Part shown: in pieces, positions 12,040-24,000 of the stretch
How the letters are laid out: the number at the start of each line of letters is the position of its first letter
Position numbering within the stretch: position 1 is the first letter of the stretch
Assembly: GCA_028023455.1 (NCBI GenBank)
Contig: JAQFVV010006231.1
Span: 4,168,036-4,232,035 of the forward strand
From: Epiperipatus broadwayi
Taxonomy: Eukaryota > Onychophora > Udeonychophora > Euonychophora > Peripatidae
Direction: 5' to 3'
Length of the DNA: 64,000 nt
Made by a program: the position numbers and the translations under genes
Notes under the pieces: model-generated
What the model was told of the DNA's origin: nothing
Databases searched by the model: none
The model's input: only the letters and a program-made list of their open reading frames with translations

Positions 12040-14140
12040 ATAGAACAACATTGCAGTAATCAATATCAGAAAGTGATAAAATTAGGTTTTCAATTTAATA
12101 AAAGATACCAAATGCAAACACCTGTAATTCAGATTTATGATTTAAGTTTGCATTCTGTCAATGAAGAGAATTTTACATAAATCTATAGAATGCTTTTGAT
12201 CAGATCAAACAATATTTTTTTACAAATGCCATTGGAAAACAATTGAAAGATGATTTGCAGAAATGTGATGGACAAATATGAATACAAAAAAAGAAATAAA
12301 AAGACATAGACTTGTAGAATTTGTAGGAAAAAATATATATTATCAATTTTTCTGATAAAAAATCTATAGCAGAAATGGACATGGAAGCACAGAAATAAAA
12401 ACACAGATTATGATTATTGACTAAAAATATATACACTTCAAGACTGCAATATGTACATTCAACACAGAAAGTGATTATCAGTTAATAAAATATAAAAGAT
12501 ATGTTATTGCAAAGCTAAAAAGATAAAAATATATATTAAAAAGAACAATATAAACAATTGATATCCCTAATCTTCAGAAATATCCGAATGAATTTAAAAT
12601 AAAACAAAAAAATTGTTTTAAAATATTAGTGGAATTTGAAGATTACTAAAACTTGAACAGTTTCAATAAGAAAATAGATTCGCTATACAAAAAATTAAAA
12701 AAAGCAATTCACTAATAAATTTTCAATTGGAATAAAGAAATATATGAAGCAAAAATATATTAAAATATTTTTAACATACCTATTTAGAAATCATAATTCT
12801 ATAATATAATACAAAAAAAGTATTAATGATGATATAAGAAAATATAGCAGGAAATGACATACAAAGTTATAGAAGAGAATAAAAATCTCACAGATATAAA
12901 ACAATATTTTGATATTGGATTGAAAGTTATTTTGGCAATAAAAAGATAAGATGGTATTACTGTATTGCTAAAATGAGGAAAGATATAAAGAACTATAAAA
13001 GTTAAAAAAATGAAGGCTCTAAAATTACAACATCCTTTGAAATATTAAGTATTTTAAATAAAAGATGAATCATGCAGATTTATTTTTGAAGGATAGTTCC
13101 AGGAAATAGATGAAATTCTCTATAGATAATTTTTAAAAAAAGTAGGTGAAGAAAGAAAAATTATTAGCAACACTATATACCAAATGTATAAATGATAAAC
13201 ATATAATAAATAAGTGGCTGAAAAATACAATAGTGATATAGATGTTTAAAAGTAGTGAAAAATAATAATAGAAATTATTAATCTATCAAAGTTCTATATA
13301 AATCTATAGCCAATAAATTTGATCCAATCAAATGATCAACCTAATTTTAAAAAAGTTACAGTATAGTACATTATATCCAAAAATATGTTATAGAAAAAAA
13401 AGAGTTTGGCTTTATAGATTATGAAAAGGCATTTAATTCTATAAGCATTTTGATGAGGATAAAAACAATAGAGTATCAAAATGTAAACTCAAAATATTAA
13501 TAAATTCTGAAAAATATTTATACAAATGCAACATTAAAAATATTAATATTGTCATAAGATTATAGCAGAGTAATTCTACCTTTCCAAAACTTTTTCCAGC
13601 AGTTTACAAGAATTATTTTGTGGAATTATAAAGTTAAAAAAATAAAAATAAATAAGATTACTTTATTCATCTAGATTTACAGATGATGTGCATATGTAAA
13701 GCTTCCAAGCTTCAAAAAATGTTATAAGAGCTGTCAGATGAAAATAAGAAAATGGAATTACTAAAGATAAATGCTAAAAAAAAAAATATTCAGTGGTATT
13801 TCAATAAAACCAAAAAATAAAGAATGATAGTACTGAATTAGAAGCTAAACAACTCCAAATATCTTGCTCAGATTATTAATAGTGATGGAAGTATAGTGGA
13901 AGAAATTAATCTCTGAATTAAATATAAGTAGTGAGTTTAATAAAAAGAACATTAAATATATATATATTTGTGTAATCGAAAAGACAAGTTTTAATAAATA
14001 TATTTTCCAGTGCTTATTATAGATTTGAGATTTGAACCTTTAACAGAAGAAAAATTCTGAGACTACAAAATGCACAGAAAATAAAGAGAATTGTAATGAT
14101 GGGATTATCAAGATTGAAAGCAAAATATGAGTCAGAGAAT
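12040..14140 (+). mobile_element. Degraded LINE (AP-endonuclease plus RT), copy 1
   Basis: Although broken by stops and frameshifts, translated pieces follow an APE-type LINE protein in order. Endonuclease end: RHRLVEFVGKNIYYQFF, then FNTESDYQLI (the SDH--I end of the nuclease) near 12455-12490. Linker: DIPNLQKYPNEFKIKQKN. RT motif A: EFGFIDYEKAFNSIS at 13402-13446, matching FIDYEKAFDS. RT motif C: RFTDDVH near 13673-13693, where FADD is usual. Post-RT: YLAQIINSDGSIVEEI at 13859-13910, matching YLGQ-I--DG. The copy is inactive. It is the most complete of three copies of this family here. I place it near RTE/Proto-type LINEs, without certainty on the clade. Confidence 0.75.
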
Positions 14141-15500
14141 GTATTATCATGGTTTTTCTTTCCCATTTTGTAATAGATGGTCTTAGTATAATTTTACAAA
14201 TTAAACATGCTTCCAATTTTACCCTTTTTTAATGTTGGCATTGATATACAAAAAAAATGCAAATTGATTGGACAAAGAGTTTATAAAATCATAACAGTGA
14301 TATTCTTGAAGGATAAACAAGTCACTACAAGTGAAGTCTTAAAATGGACACCAAAAATTGTAGAGATCTAAAAAAAATCAGAAGAGACAAATACCTTAGA
14401 TAAGGTTTAATTGAACCATATGAAAAAACTACAGATTACAGAATCTAGATTAAATTCAAAGTGACTCATCTATAGTGATGATGACACAAAAACTAAATGA
14501 ATAAAAAAAACTTAAGTTAAATTAAGGGAAAATATTTTGTCTCAATTATAGATACAAAACATGTGGCTAAATTAGCTGTAAGAAAATGGTCTGTCTAACC
14601 CAAGTTTTTTTTTTTCTTTCCTGATGTATTTATGATTATATATATTCATAAAGAATTAATAACATTGTCACTTCAGCTATGTAAAAAGTTGAGATTTCTG
14701 ATCATTACTGTGTTTAAATAAGTTTGCAACTTAATAAAGAAATATTAAAATCCTAATATAAATTATTATCAAGAAATAAGCCAATGGCAAACTATCACCA
14801 GTTACCTGTTTAAGAAAAAATAACTTCAATGATAGAGATATTATGTATGTAATCATTATTAAAAATGTATTACATATTCAAAATGTTTTTTTTTCCTGAT
14901 TAATCAGATTTCTAAAAAATAAGAACAAAAAAAAAAAATAATAACATTACTTTGATTTTATTTTCTTACTTAAGCAAAAACATGATTCATTTGAAAAACT
15001 AAAAATAAATTGACTAAAATTATAATCTTAATATTAAAAAAAAAAAAGAACAATTTATAATTTAAATATGAAATATTTTAATTAAAGGATCTACATATAT
15101 TATTAAATATGCCCAGAAAGTTATCTGAAATTTGATTATGAAAAAGTAATAAAAGTTTTTTTTAAAAAAAAATATCCCTAATGTGAGATTAAAAATTAGT
15201 TTAAAAAAAAATGATTTTATTTAGTAGGTAGTTCATCATGATATATGAAAATAACTGATTGGAGAATTTAATAATTCTATTATGAAAAAATGAGACTGGA
15301 TTATTATAGTAGACTGCAGCACAAACTAAGAAATTTTAGGACTTATAAGAAATAGGAAAAATATATATATAGTGATATGCTTTTGTATGTATAAATATTG
15401 AGATAAAAAATATATACTCCAAAATCAACAAAAGTTTGCAGAAGTAAAAAATAGTAACAATATTATAATCGAAACTGATTTGTGAACATTTTAAAGTATA
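14141..15500. other. AT-rich, possibly decayed LINE 3' part
   Basis: The first 400 bases may be the decayed tail of the LINE before it, but no motif is secure. After that I see poly-A/T runs only. Confidence 0.45.
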
Positions 15501-16000
15501 TATATATGCTCATCTTTTAGTTGATGTTGGTATAAAATCTGATTGTGATCTTGTAGGTCTAAAATTAGAAATGAAGAACTAATTAAGAGTATTTAAAAAC
15601 AACCCAAAGAAAAGAACATTATAAAACCCTAGACTAGGAAATTGTTTCCAATAAAATAAAAATCTTTTCTAATATTTAAAACAATTCTAATGTAAAATTT
15701 GAAGATATTTGGCAACAAAAGCAAGTTGCATATTAGATATTACATTATGAATTAATAATTTAATTATTCAAAAAAATCCAAAAAAAAAAAAATACAAAAT
15801 ATAAATACAACTGACAAAAGTCTTACAAATAAAACCTTTAATGAATGGAGATATGAAATATAAGAAAATAAAATTCTTATAACACAAATTGTTTTTAAAA
15901 GAAATTGATTTGATTTGCAGCAGAACGTTCAGTTATGAAAAAAGAGTCACAAATTACTGATAGAAAAAAATTGAAGATATTATAAGAGATAGATGCTCAG
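15500..16000 (+). mobile_element. Possible LINE endonuclease remnant
   Basis: At 15520-15576 the plus strand reads VDVGIKSDCDLVGLKLEMK, like the final block of a LINE AP-endonuclease (G-SDH-LV--K---K). A basic stretch (FKNNPKKRT) follows, then fragments in shifting frames. The match is short and the rest is decayed, so this is tentative. It would be a LINE separate from the one at 12-14 kb. Confidence 0.3.
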
Positions 16001-19000
16001 AAAAAAATAAATGGAATACTTATGAGATTTTTATGCCAAAACAAATATTAATATAAAAAAATAAAATGCAAAAAGTAATGTCAAAACTTAAATAAAAAAA
16101 ATTAAAATACAAATTTCAAATTTTCTTAATTTTGATTTTTTTTCTTTTTTTTAGAAAAAGGTATAATACCAATATTTAATTAAACAAAATATGGAAAATA
16201 TAAAACAATCTAAAATAATTTTTAATTTCGTTTAGAGAAAATGAGCTAAAAAAATTATAACAATTGTTATAAAGTTTATTGCCTCAAAGTGAAAAAGATA
16301 GATTACTATTTTGTTTTTCTCTATGGATTTAAAAATGGAACATAACAGAAATTAGAATACTGTTCAATATTTTGAAATAACAAATTCTAAAAAAAATTCA
16401 GTAGAAAATTTGAACATTAACAAAAAGAGTTTGTAAAAGTGATAGAAGAATTGAGCATAAAGCAGAAATATAAATTATTACTTGTTTATTTAATATCATA
16501 TCAAAAAAATGAATAATTTTAATAAAAGCAGAAAAAAATGTCATATCGATGAATATAGTATTGATTTCACATACTAAATAAAAATGATGAATAATCTGCA
16601 ATAAATATATTAAATTAGAAATGAAAATAAATGCATAAGATAATAAAGTAGCACTTTAATTAAAACAAAAAATGAATTATTTACAATATAGATATAAAAA
16701 AAGAAAGAGCAGAGTTGAGCAGAAAGATTAAGATTCAAAAAATTAAAAAAGAAATTCAATTGTTTTTTTAAAAAAAGATAGTAGTGTTTTTTGTACTTTT
16801 AGAGATTATTATAAATATAAAAAAATAGATAAGTTACTAAAGCACTTTAATTTCTGATTATAAAAATTGCTTTTATTAAACAAAAGTTTTCCAGAGGGCA
16901 TTAAATATAAATATATATATTATAATAAATGAATTCTAATACTTTTTATCTCAGTTAAGAAAACTAAAAATTTTGCCTAGAATTTAATCCTTTTTTTAAT
17001 TAAAAAAAAAAAATTAAAAGAACAACCAATTTTTTTAATATATTTATGTATCTTAATCATACAAAGAATTCATCCAAATTTGTGATGTAGTTCTAAAATT
17101 GAGATGCTAGAATACACTGTTAAAAAGAAAACAAGCAATAGCAAACTATCAGCAACTTTCATCATGTGTTATTGTTTGATTGTAAATACTTTTTTCCCTA
17201 ATAACTTCAACATGTTTTCAGTCAAAAAAAATTAACAAACATGTATATTATTTTATGATTGTTCCACATTTATCAGTCTAATTTAAATCTTGTTTCTTAT
17301 TAAGGGTAATGATTGCAAGTTATACATATAGGTTATTACAAACATGTATAGAGGGCACAAGTACAATATATATATAATACTAGCAAATGAAAATGTATGT
17401 GAAATCTGAAAAAAAAAAATTTGGAAATTCAAACTATTTTTAAAGCTTGTAGTGTAATATACTTCCCCCTGATTAAGTTTTTCTGAAGATAATAAATAGT
17501 TCTTAATATGATTTGCCACAAGAGCTCAAACACAGAATTTTGTACCAATCTAATAACTATCTGAAAAGTTGGATTGTCAACTAGAGATCACTGACTATCT
17601 TAATGGTAAACAGAATTTGTTTCAATCAAAAAAAAATTAATTATGTCATTAGTTTATGTATATACTGTATATTATAATTTAGCTTCTAATTTTTTTTTGC
17701 CAAAATGACCTTCCGTATTCCTTTGAAATATTATAGCAGTAAAAAAGAATTAATATAAATGCAAATAAAGTTACACAATATTAAAGTAAGTAAAAAAAAA
17801 AAAGAGTACATTTTCTTGTATTTTTAATCAGAACATGTTAAGTAAAGAGTTGTTGGACAGTAGGTCAACTTATTGTTTGCCTTAAAGCTTTTCAAAACTA
17901 AATACCCCCCCCCCCACACACACACACACACCTTCTATCCTTTTTTTTTTTTAATTTTCCGAAAGGGCTGCCAATTCTAAACATTTAATCTTTAATTGCA
18001 CAAAGCTAACTTCTTTTATTTAATTAAATATTTTATAAAAACTATAGGTTAATTTATCTCTCACATATATAAATACGTTTATTATTAGTGTAAACAGGAT
18101 AAAAATGATAAAAGCAATAATGTGAAATCTATAAACTTTTCAACAATATTCTAAATACATACATACTTACACAAAATTTAACTGTTTTTAAAATCAAAAC
18201 TTACTCAAAACAGTTTCATTTATTATAGAGTATATATAAGGATGAATTTAATTCATGTTATATATTGCAAAATATTTTGAAGGAAAAAAAATGACATTTT
18301 CTTGGAAGCAAATTGAAACAAAGATTGACGAATATTTCAAGTCTATGCGCCATTAATGTATTATAATAAAGACCAGCGAAAACCATTTACTTTTGTTCTC
18401 TAACGTATAACAGGGACATTTTTCAACCAGCTTTCATCAAAATCATGACAGGAAAAAACGGTCTCTTCATTTGTTGAATGTAACATTAACTATACCTGCA
18501 TTTTTTTACGATTTAGAAACTTATATTTATCTTAATAAAATTAACATATCTAGCATTCAAGACCAGTATTTATACTAAATATAGCATCGTAATATATATT
18601 TGGATACACACACATATATATTATTTTAAGTTTAGATTAAATAGTATCAACCCGATATAATTAACGTTATTCGTGCACATGATTACTTCCTAACAATAGA
18701 TTTGTCCAATCCTCCAATTTTCAAACAAATAAATACAACTAATAATAATTAAACTGTAATTTGAAAAATACATATCTTTAAAAAAGAGCTAATTAAAATA
18801 TTTTTTTATTTTGGGGCTTACTATTAACTGGCAATTAATCAAACAATCGATCAGAAGATTTGTTTCATGGGCTTAGATCAACACCACAATCTTCAAATAA
18901 TATTGTCAAGAAATGTCAAAACAACTGAATATACAATGTTACGTTTTATTTATTTATTTTTTAAAGACAAACATGGTTTGTACTGTAATATTACAATTAA

Positions 19001-19048
19001 AGTATGTAAATCTAAATTTAAAAAAATAAATAAATAAATCATATGCCT
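16001..19048. other. AT-rich non-coding stretch
   Basis: No gene is recognised. It contains a C11 tract running into (CA)n at 17905-17931 and many homopolymer runs. It is expected to be first-intron sequence of the minus-strand gene. Confidence 0.55.
17905..17931. repeat. C-tract plus (CA)n microsatellite
   Basis: Eleven C residues run directly into about eight CA units. It is a compound simple repeat. Confidence 0.95.
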
Positions 19049-19050
19049 AC

Positions 19051-19079
19051 CTGAAAACACTGAGAGGACCTAATTTCAT
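19051..19079 (-). CDS. Candidate alternative first coding exon
   Basis: On the minus strand an ATG at 19079-19077 opens nine codons (MKLGPLSVF plus two bases). It reaches a good donor, TTTTCAG followed by GTAGGC, with the exon ending at 19051. An in-frame TAA lies 30 bases upstream of the ATG, so the frame begins here. The donor leaves phase 2, the same as the exon at 19431-19759, so both could splice to one downstream exon. The sequence behind it, 19080-19420, is CpG-rich like a promoter or 5' UTR. With so few codons the coding claim is weak. It could also be a cryptic donor. Confidence 0.3.
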
Positions 19080-19099
19080 AATGTTTATCAGAAAAGCAA

Positions 19100-19860
19100 A
19101 AGATTCTTAAATTCTTACGCTTTCGGTGCTAAAGTCCACTATTTTACCAAAACTCCTAGTAAAACGTTTAGCCGAATGGCTGAAAAACGTCCAGAAAGAT
19201 TTAATACAATAGGTATCCCGCGCTAACACCTGTCCTAAACAACGCTGGCTCTTCATACAACTAAACTGCGAGCCTTCTCAACCGTAGCCTACCAGCAACT
19301 AAATTTAAAAACCGTTGACTAGTGAGCCTCCCAGGCTTCACAGATATGATAATGAAGAGTGTAGCGTTTTCGCCGTACAAAGCCTCAATAAAGATAAGAA
19401 AATAATAAATAGAAGATACTTATTATTTACCTGTCTGAGCTTTCCTGGCGGTCAAAGCGTTGAGACTTTTTCCTTTTCTTATGAACCTCGTTGTTTAAAT
19501 TTGATTTTTCCCTTCGAGACCGTAGCATTAAATGTGTGAGCGAGTGCTTGCTGTTTTTCGAGATTCCATTCATCCGCACACACTTCGTCGTTTTTTCGCA
19601 TATATCCGGTACACAATTGCTAGATTTTCCATCACATTCACAAGCAATACGTATTCCATTCCTTTTGGTAATTTCAGATACATCGGGACATTTCTGACCC
19701 GAGGAATCATCGATTTCCCCTCCACTGCTATTATCCCCCGTGCATCCGCTGGCTGCCATCTTGTGTACAACAACGCTGTCGTCACCAAGTTTTGAGCTCA
19801 GACTTCCATGACATTTAATCATAAACACAAGTTAGGGTTGAACGTGATTTTTTTTTGTGG
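19100..19860 (-). promoter_or_regulatory. CpG-rich promoter-like island
   Basis: This is the one block of the window with balanced base composition and many CpG dinucleotides, for example CCCGCGCTAAC near 19218, TTTCGCCGTAC near 19370 and CTTCGTCGTTTTTTCGC near 19583. It contains the minus-strand coding exon and ends abruptly in AT-rich DNA on both sides. That is the usual look of a housekeeping-type promoter plus first exon. No TATA box is obvious. Transcription leftward is supported by the exon. A divergent rightward transcript is possible but not seen. Confidence 0.55.
19431..19759 (-). CDS. 5' coding exon of an unrecognised host gene
   Basis: The exon starts at ATG 19759-19757 in a good Kozak context (ACAAGATGG). 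It runs 109 codons plus two bases to a consensus donor, GACAG followed by GTAAAT, at 19431/19430. An in-frame ATG at 19828-19826 would add 23 residues, but its context is poorer. The peptide begins MAASGCTGDNSSGGEIDD. Residues 1-23 are small and acidic. A Cys-rich part follows (Cys 24, 40, 42, 49, 54, 60), with CECDGKSSNCVPDICEKTTK. The end is basic, LMLRSRREK and HKKRKKSQRFDRQESS, like a nuclear localisation signal. I do not recognise the family. The composition suggests an intrinsically disordered N-terminus of a nuclear protein. Codon use and CpG content differ sharply from the surrounding intron-like DNA. Downstream exons must lie below 19430 on the minus strand, probably beyond this window. 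Confidence 0.65.
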
Positions 19861-20909
19861 GCTACTATAGTTTTTAAATTGCTTGATAGTTAATTTATAT
19901 ACTTCGTTTTTTTCTATTTATGTAATAAGTATATCTTTATTATAACAGAAAATTGAGAGAAAAATTTATTGAAATTAATTTTAAGGTTATTTAATATTTA
20001 AATCATGTTTCTTTGTTTAATTTTTTCTTGAATTCTGTATTTACTTTTGTAACTCAAACAGTTAATTAAACTTATTTATTTTGAAATACTAATTTAATAG
20101 TTTAATAATACTTTATTTAAAAGTCAGTCCAAATAGAAAAACTCGATATTTGTCGTATTAATCAATTACAATTTTATTTAAAAGTATAAGTTATTTTGAA
20201 TGTTCGTATAAAAATTGGTTTATGTATACATAACATTTCAGATATTTCTAAATTTCATTTTTAAATTCAATATTAATTCATTTTTAATTCTTGCAACTAT
20301 ACAAATGTATATGTACATTACAGTTTCATCTCATATATATGCGTGTGTGTGCATTTTAATAAGGATTTTATAATTCAATTCTTATTACCAAAACTAAATT
20401 ATAAAAAACTTTTGGGGTTCAAATGTAAAAGTAAGAAAGAGATCTTTTACTTGGTCGTGAATTTAATATTAAAGATATATTAAAAACGTTATCATGATTA
20501 TTATAGTTCACTTCGAAATTTAGATTAATAAACTGTGTTAAGAATTAACAATAAGGATAAACTATAATCAAAAATGATTTAAATGCTAACATTTTTATGA
20601 TAATACCACCAACATGTCTTCAAACTAAGAACTTAATATCCATTATAATCTTTTTTTATTATTATTTCAAAAGTAAAAATAGTACAAAATAATTTATAAA
20701 AAGTAATGAGAATTCTATAAAAAAATTAAAAAAATAGAATTTTACATTTCTATAAGAAAGACTTATAGAAATTCAATTATTGATTTAAAAATTATCACTA
20801 CAGTCTTTGTCAATTTATTTTGTATCATTGAATATCAAGTAATTTTACAATATAATTTTATAATATTGGATTGAATACATGTATAATTTATATACTTGGA
20901 GTTTAGATG
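19861..20909. other. AT-rich non-coding stretch upstream of the gene
   Basis: I see no gene or element. It lies 5' of the minus-strand exon and returns at once to very AT-rich sequence. Confidence 0.6.
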
Positions 20910-21046
20910 TAACTATAAGAGGCTTGAACACAGACTTTCAAGATCCCTTCAGCTATCTCCTCTATCTATATATGTGTATTGATTGTATAAGATAGAGCGA
21001 ATAGCTCAAGAAAACTTGAATTCTGTGTTCAAGTCTTTTATGGTTA
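20910..21046. mobile_element. Palindromic MITE with TA ends (137 bp)
   Basis: The left arm (TAACTATAAGAGGCTTGAAC...) is the inverted complement of the right arm, which ends ...GTTCAAGTCTTTTATGGTTA. The arms run about 55 bases with scattered mismatches around a loop of about 20 bases. TA at both ends is compatible with a Tc1/mariner-type target duplication. Confidence 0.75.
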
Positions 21047-24000
21047 AATATGAATTTACTTAAACTTGTGTAAATAGATGCTACAGTTGCAGTCATGTTA
21101 AATATATTATTAAAGCTATAAATATGTTTGGTGTTAATTTTATTAATATTTTGTACAAAAAAAATTTAATGGATAATTTTTTATAGTAGTTTTATTTTTT
21201 AATTCTTTATTTAAAAAATTAATTTCGTCATTTTTTCAGGGGTTTTTTTTTTTAATATTTATTTAATTGTAATGCAAAAATTTCACTTCAGTAAAATTTT
21301 ATTATTAATTTCTTTCCTACATTTTTTTTTACTTTCATCATATGTTTTGAATTAGAAGTTTTAATTTTTTAGCACCTTGTTATATATATATATTGTTCCA
21401 TTTGTTAAATTTTATAAACACCAAATTTGTCTCTTTTGTTTTTTAGTTTTTTATTTTATGATTTTATTAATAGTTCTGTGCCATATATTATTTATTTATT
21501 TAATGGAAGGTGCTAATTTTATTCATATATTTAAGAATATTATATCAAACAATTATTAACAAAATAAAGGGCAATTTTTCAACTTATGAAAGTAAACTAT
21601 TGACTTCCAACACAATTGTATTATTATTATGAATAAACTAACAGCTTTTTTTCTTATAGTCACAAATAATTGTTTCAAATAATAACTTACAACTTTCAAA
21701 ATTGATTCCTACTTTTCACTTAATACTGCGCATGAAATTTTTCAAATAACATTTTACATTTAGAATATCTAGTCTAAATATTTAATTAAAATATTGCATA
21801 AAGCAATAGTACTATTTCAAAAAATAATCTACATTCTAAATTATTGTTAGCATAACAAATGTTCTAAAATTGATGATTGAACAGCATATGATTTTTGTGT
21901 ATATATATATATTTTATTAGATACAATATTCAAAATATTTCTTGAACATTATTATATTGTTTCTTCGTGTTAGCTCTTTTAAGATAATATTGTGTTCCAG
22001 TATATATTCATTCATAACCTTCTTCACTATAATCAGTAAAATATTCCTTATTTAAAATCATTTATATTTTTATTAAATTCAGTAAAACATGCTATAACTT
22101 GTTTATAAGTGCTATTGACTAAATTGAAGAGCTTGTGATATCTATGGCAAAGCTAATCGGATTTAATTTTTAGTTTAACAATACTACATAATACATATAT
22201 ATATATGAGTGAAATTGCAACTATAATAATTGGATTTAATTTTTATTTTTAAAAAAATTATATAACATAAATGTATAGAAGAAATTGTAGCTACAATTAT
22301 CATTCATTTAAATATTAGAATGATCTGTATAAATGTCAAATATCATCACAGGGACATGCATGTTTGATGAATCTTTATGCTAATGTGTTTATATTCTGAT
22401 AGGAATTTATTAAAATAAAATTGACTCAATATCAATTCTGCCAAATAATTACTTCCTGATTGCATTACTATATTTCACACAATACTTAACTGTTGAATGT
22501 TAAGTATAGAAAGCATTCAGTTAGCCAAAAATTTGTATTATCAGTTTCTTATAAGATACGAGTATTCTTTAAAATAATAGTTTCATTAAATTTAAGTTAT
22601 TGCTTTATGAATTATAAATATAATTTGCATAGGAAAAATCGAAAATAATTACATCTTAATAAAAATTTTCAAGCTCTTTAAATTGAGTGCTGGTGTGGTA
22701 TACTTCCATCTCCTTTGCATAGCAAGATTTATAATTAAAATTTAGTATGTATCTTCTATAGGATGCTAACATAAATTAAATAGATAGAAAATTACCAGCA
22801 TTAATGATCATATGATGTCTAGGCAACAATGTCTTATTGCCTAAAGCAGAAAATGGTTATGGCAGAATTTAGGACTTATCAGTGACATGCAATCTATGTA
22901 TGAAAGAGAAACATTGCTTCCATTTAATAATAACATCTTTTTATAGAATATTTTTATGTTTAATATGGTTTACATTTTCTCAATTCCCCCACCCCTTAAA
23001 AAATGACAGAATCGAGCATTTATTTATTTTAAGTTGCTTTTGAATGTTATAACACTACTGTTTCCAAAATTTTGTGCTCTGATAACATTTTCTCACATTG
23101 TTTCATGTTTGTTTCCTAGAAGCAATTAAATGAATCAAATCCATACAATATTAAGAAGCTATGCAATTGTTTACTGCCATAGTATAAAAAATAGTTCAGA
23201 GATATTGACTTTAGCTTATACATTTTTTTCTTTTCTTTTGAAAGCAATTATTAAGTTCATTCACAAAGTAATATAATACAAAAGTTATAGCTGCAGATAG
23301 TATGATAGTAATTCAAAAATATTTATTATAAAACTTATGCTGCATTTTTCCCCATGTTCTGAATAAATTGTTTAATATAGTAGAATGCTTTTTGCTTCAT
23401 ATTTTGTATATATTTATAATATATTATGATTATCTGAATGGGCACAAGGAATTGAGATGCTTTGTATCTGCATCGAATAGTTATATTATATATTTTTTTA
23501 AAAATGAAATAGCCTTAGAATTTTAAATTTTTTTTTTGCTGGAAATTGTTTAAAGCTTAGATATGGATTGCTTATGCAGTTGATTGACCACTTTATAAGT
23601 ATTCATTATTGTTATTGTGGTTAGTGAAGCATTTAATGCCAGAGAGAGGGGTTGTTATTATAGGAATTGGTATATTTGGGCAGGAATATGCAAAGTTATT
23701 TTAAGAATAATTTAAAATTTGAGGGGGGGAGAAGGTTTTTAAAAAAATATACCACAACAACAAATTGATTTTTATTTTATGTTAGTGTAATATTTGGTTG
23801 AATGGTTTCAAAATCCTTTATTCATTAATACTTATCCTTTTGTCAACAATTAATAGCCATTTCAATTATATTTAGTTAGGATAGTTTAATATTTAGGTTG
23901 CAGTACATGTGCATGCATATATGTCTGTATTATGTTTCATTTCATTTTCATCTTTTAATAACAGCAAACAATAGTACATGTACAATAAAAACATTTAAAT

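Noticed and set aside
12183-12436. Overlapping Phe/Tyr-rich minus-strand frames of 73-78 codons
   Set aside because: They are shadows on the opposite strand of the LINE endonuclease remnant.
19315-19795. Plus-strand frames of 68-87 codons across the CpG-rich island
   Set aside because: They overlap the minus-strand exon, which has the Kozak start and consensus donor. The plus frames lack both.
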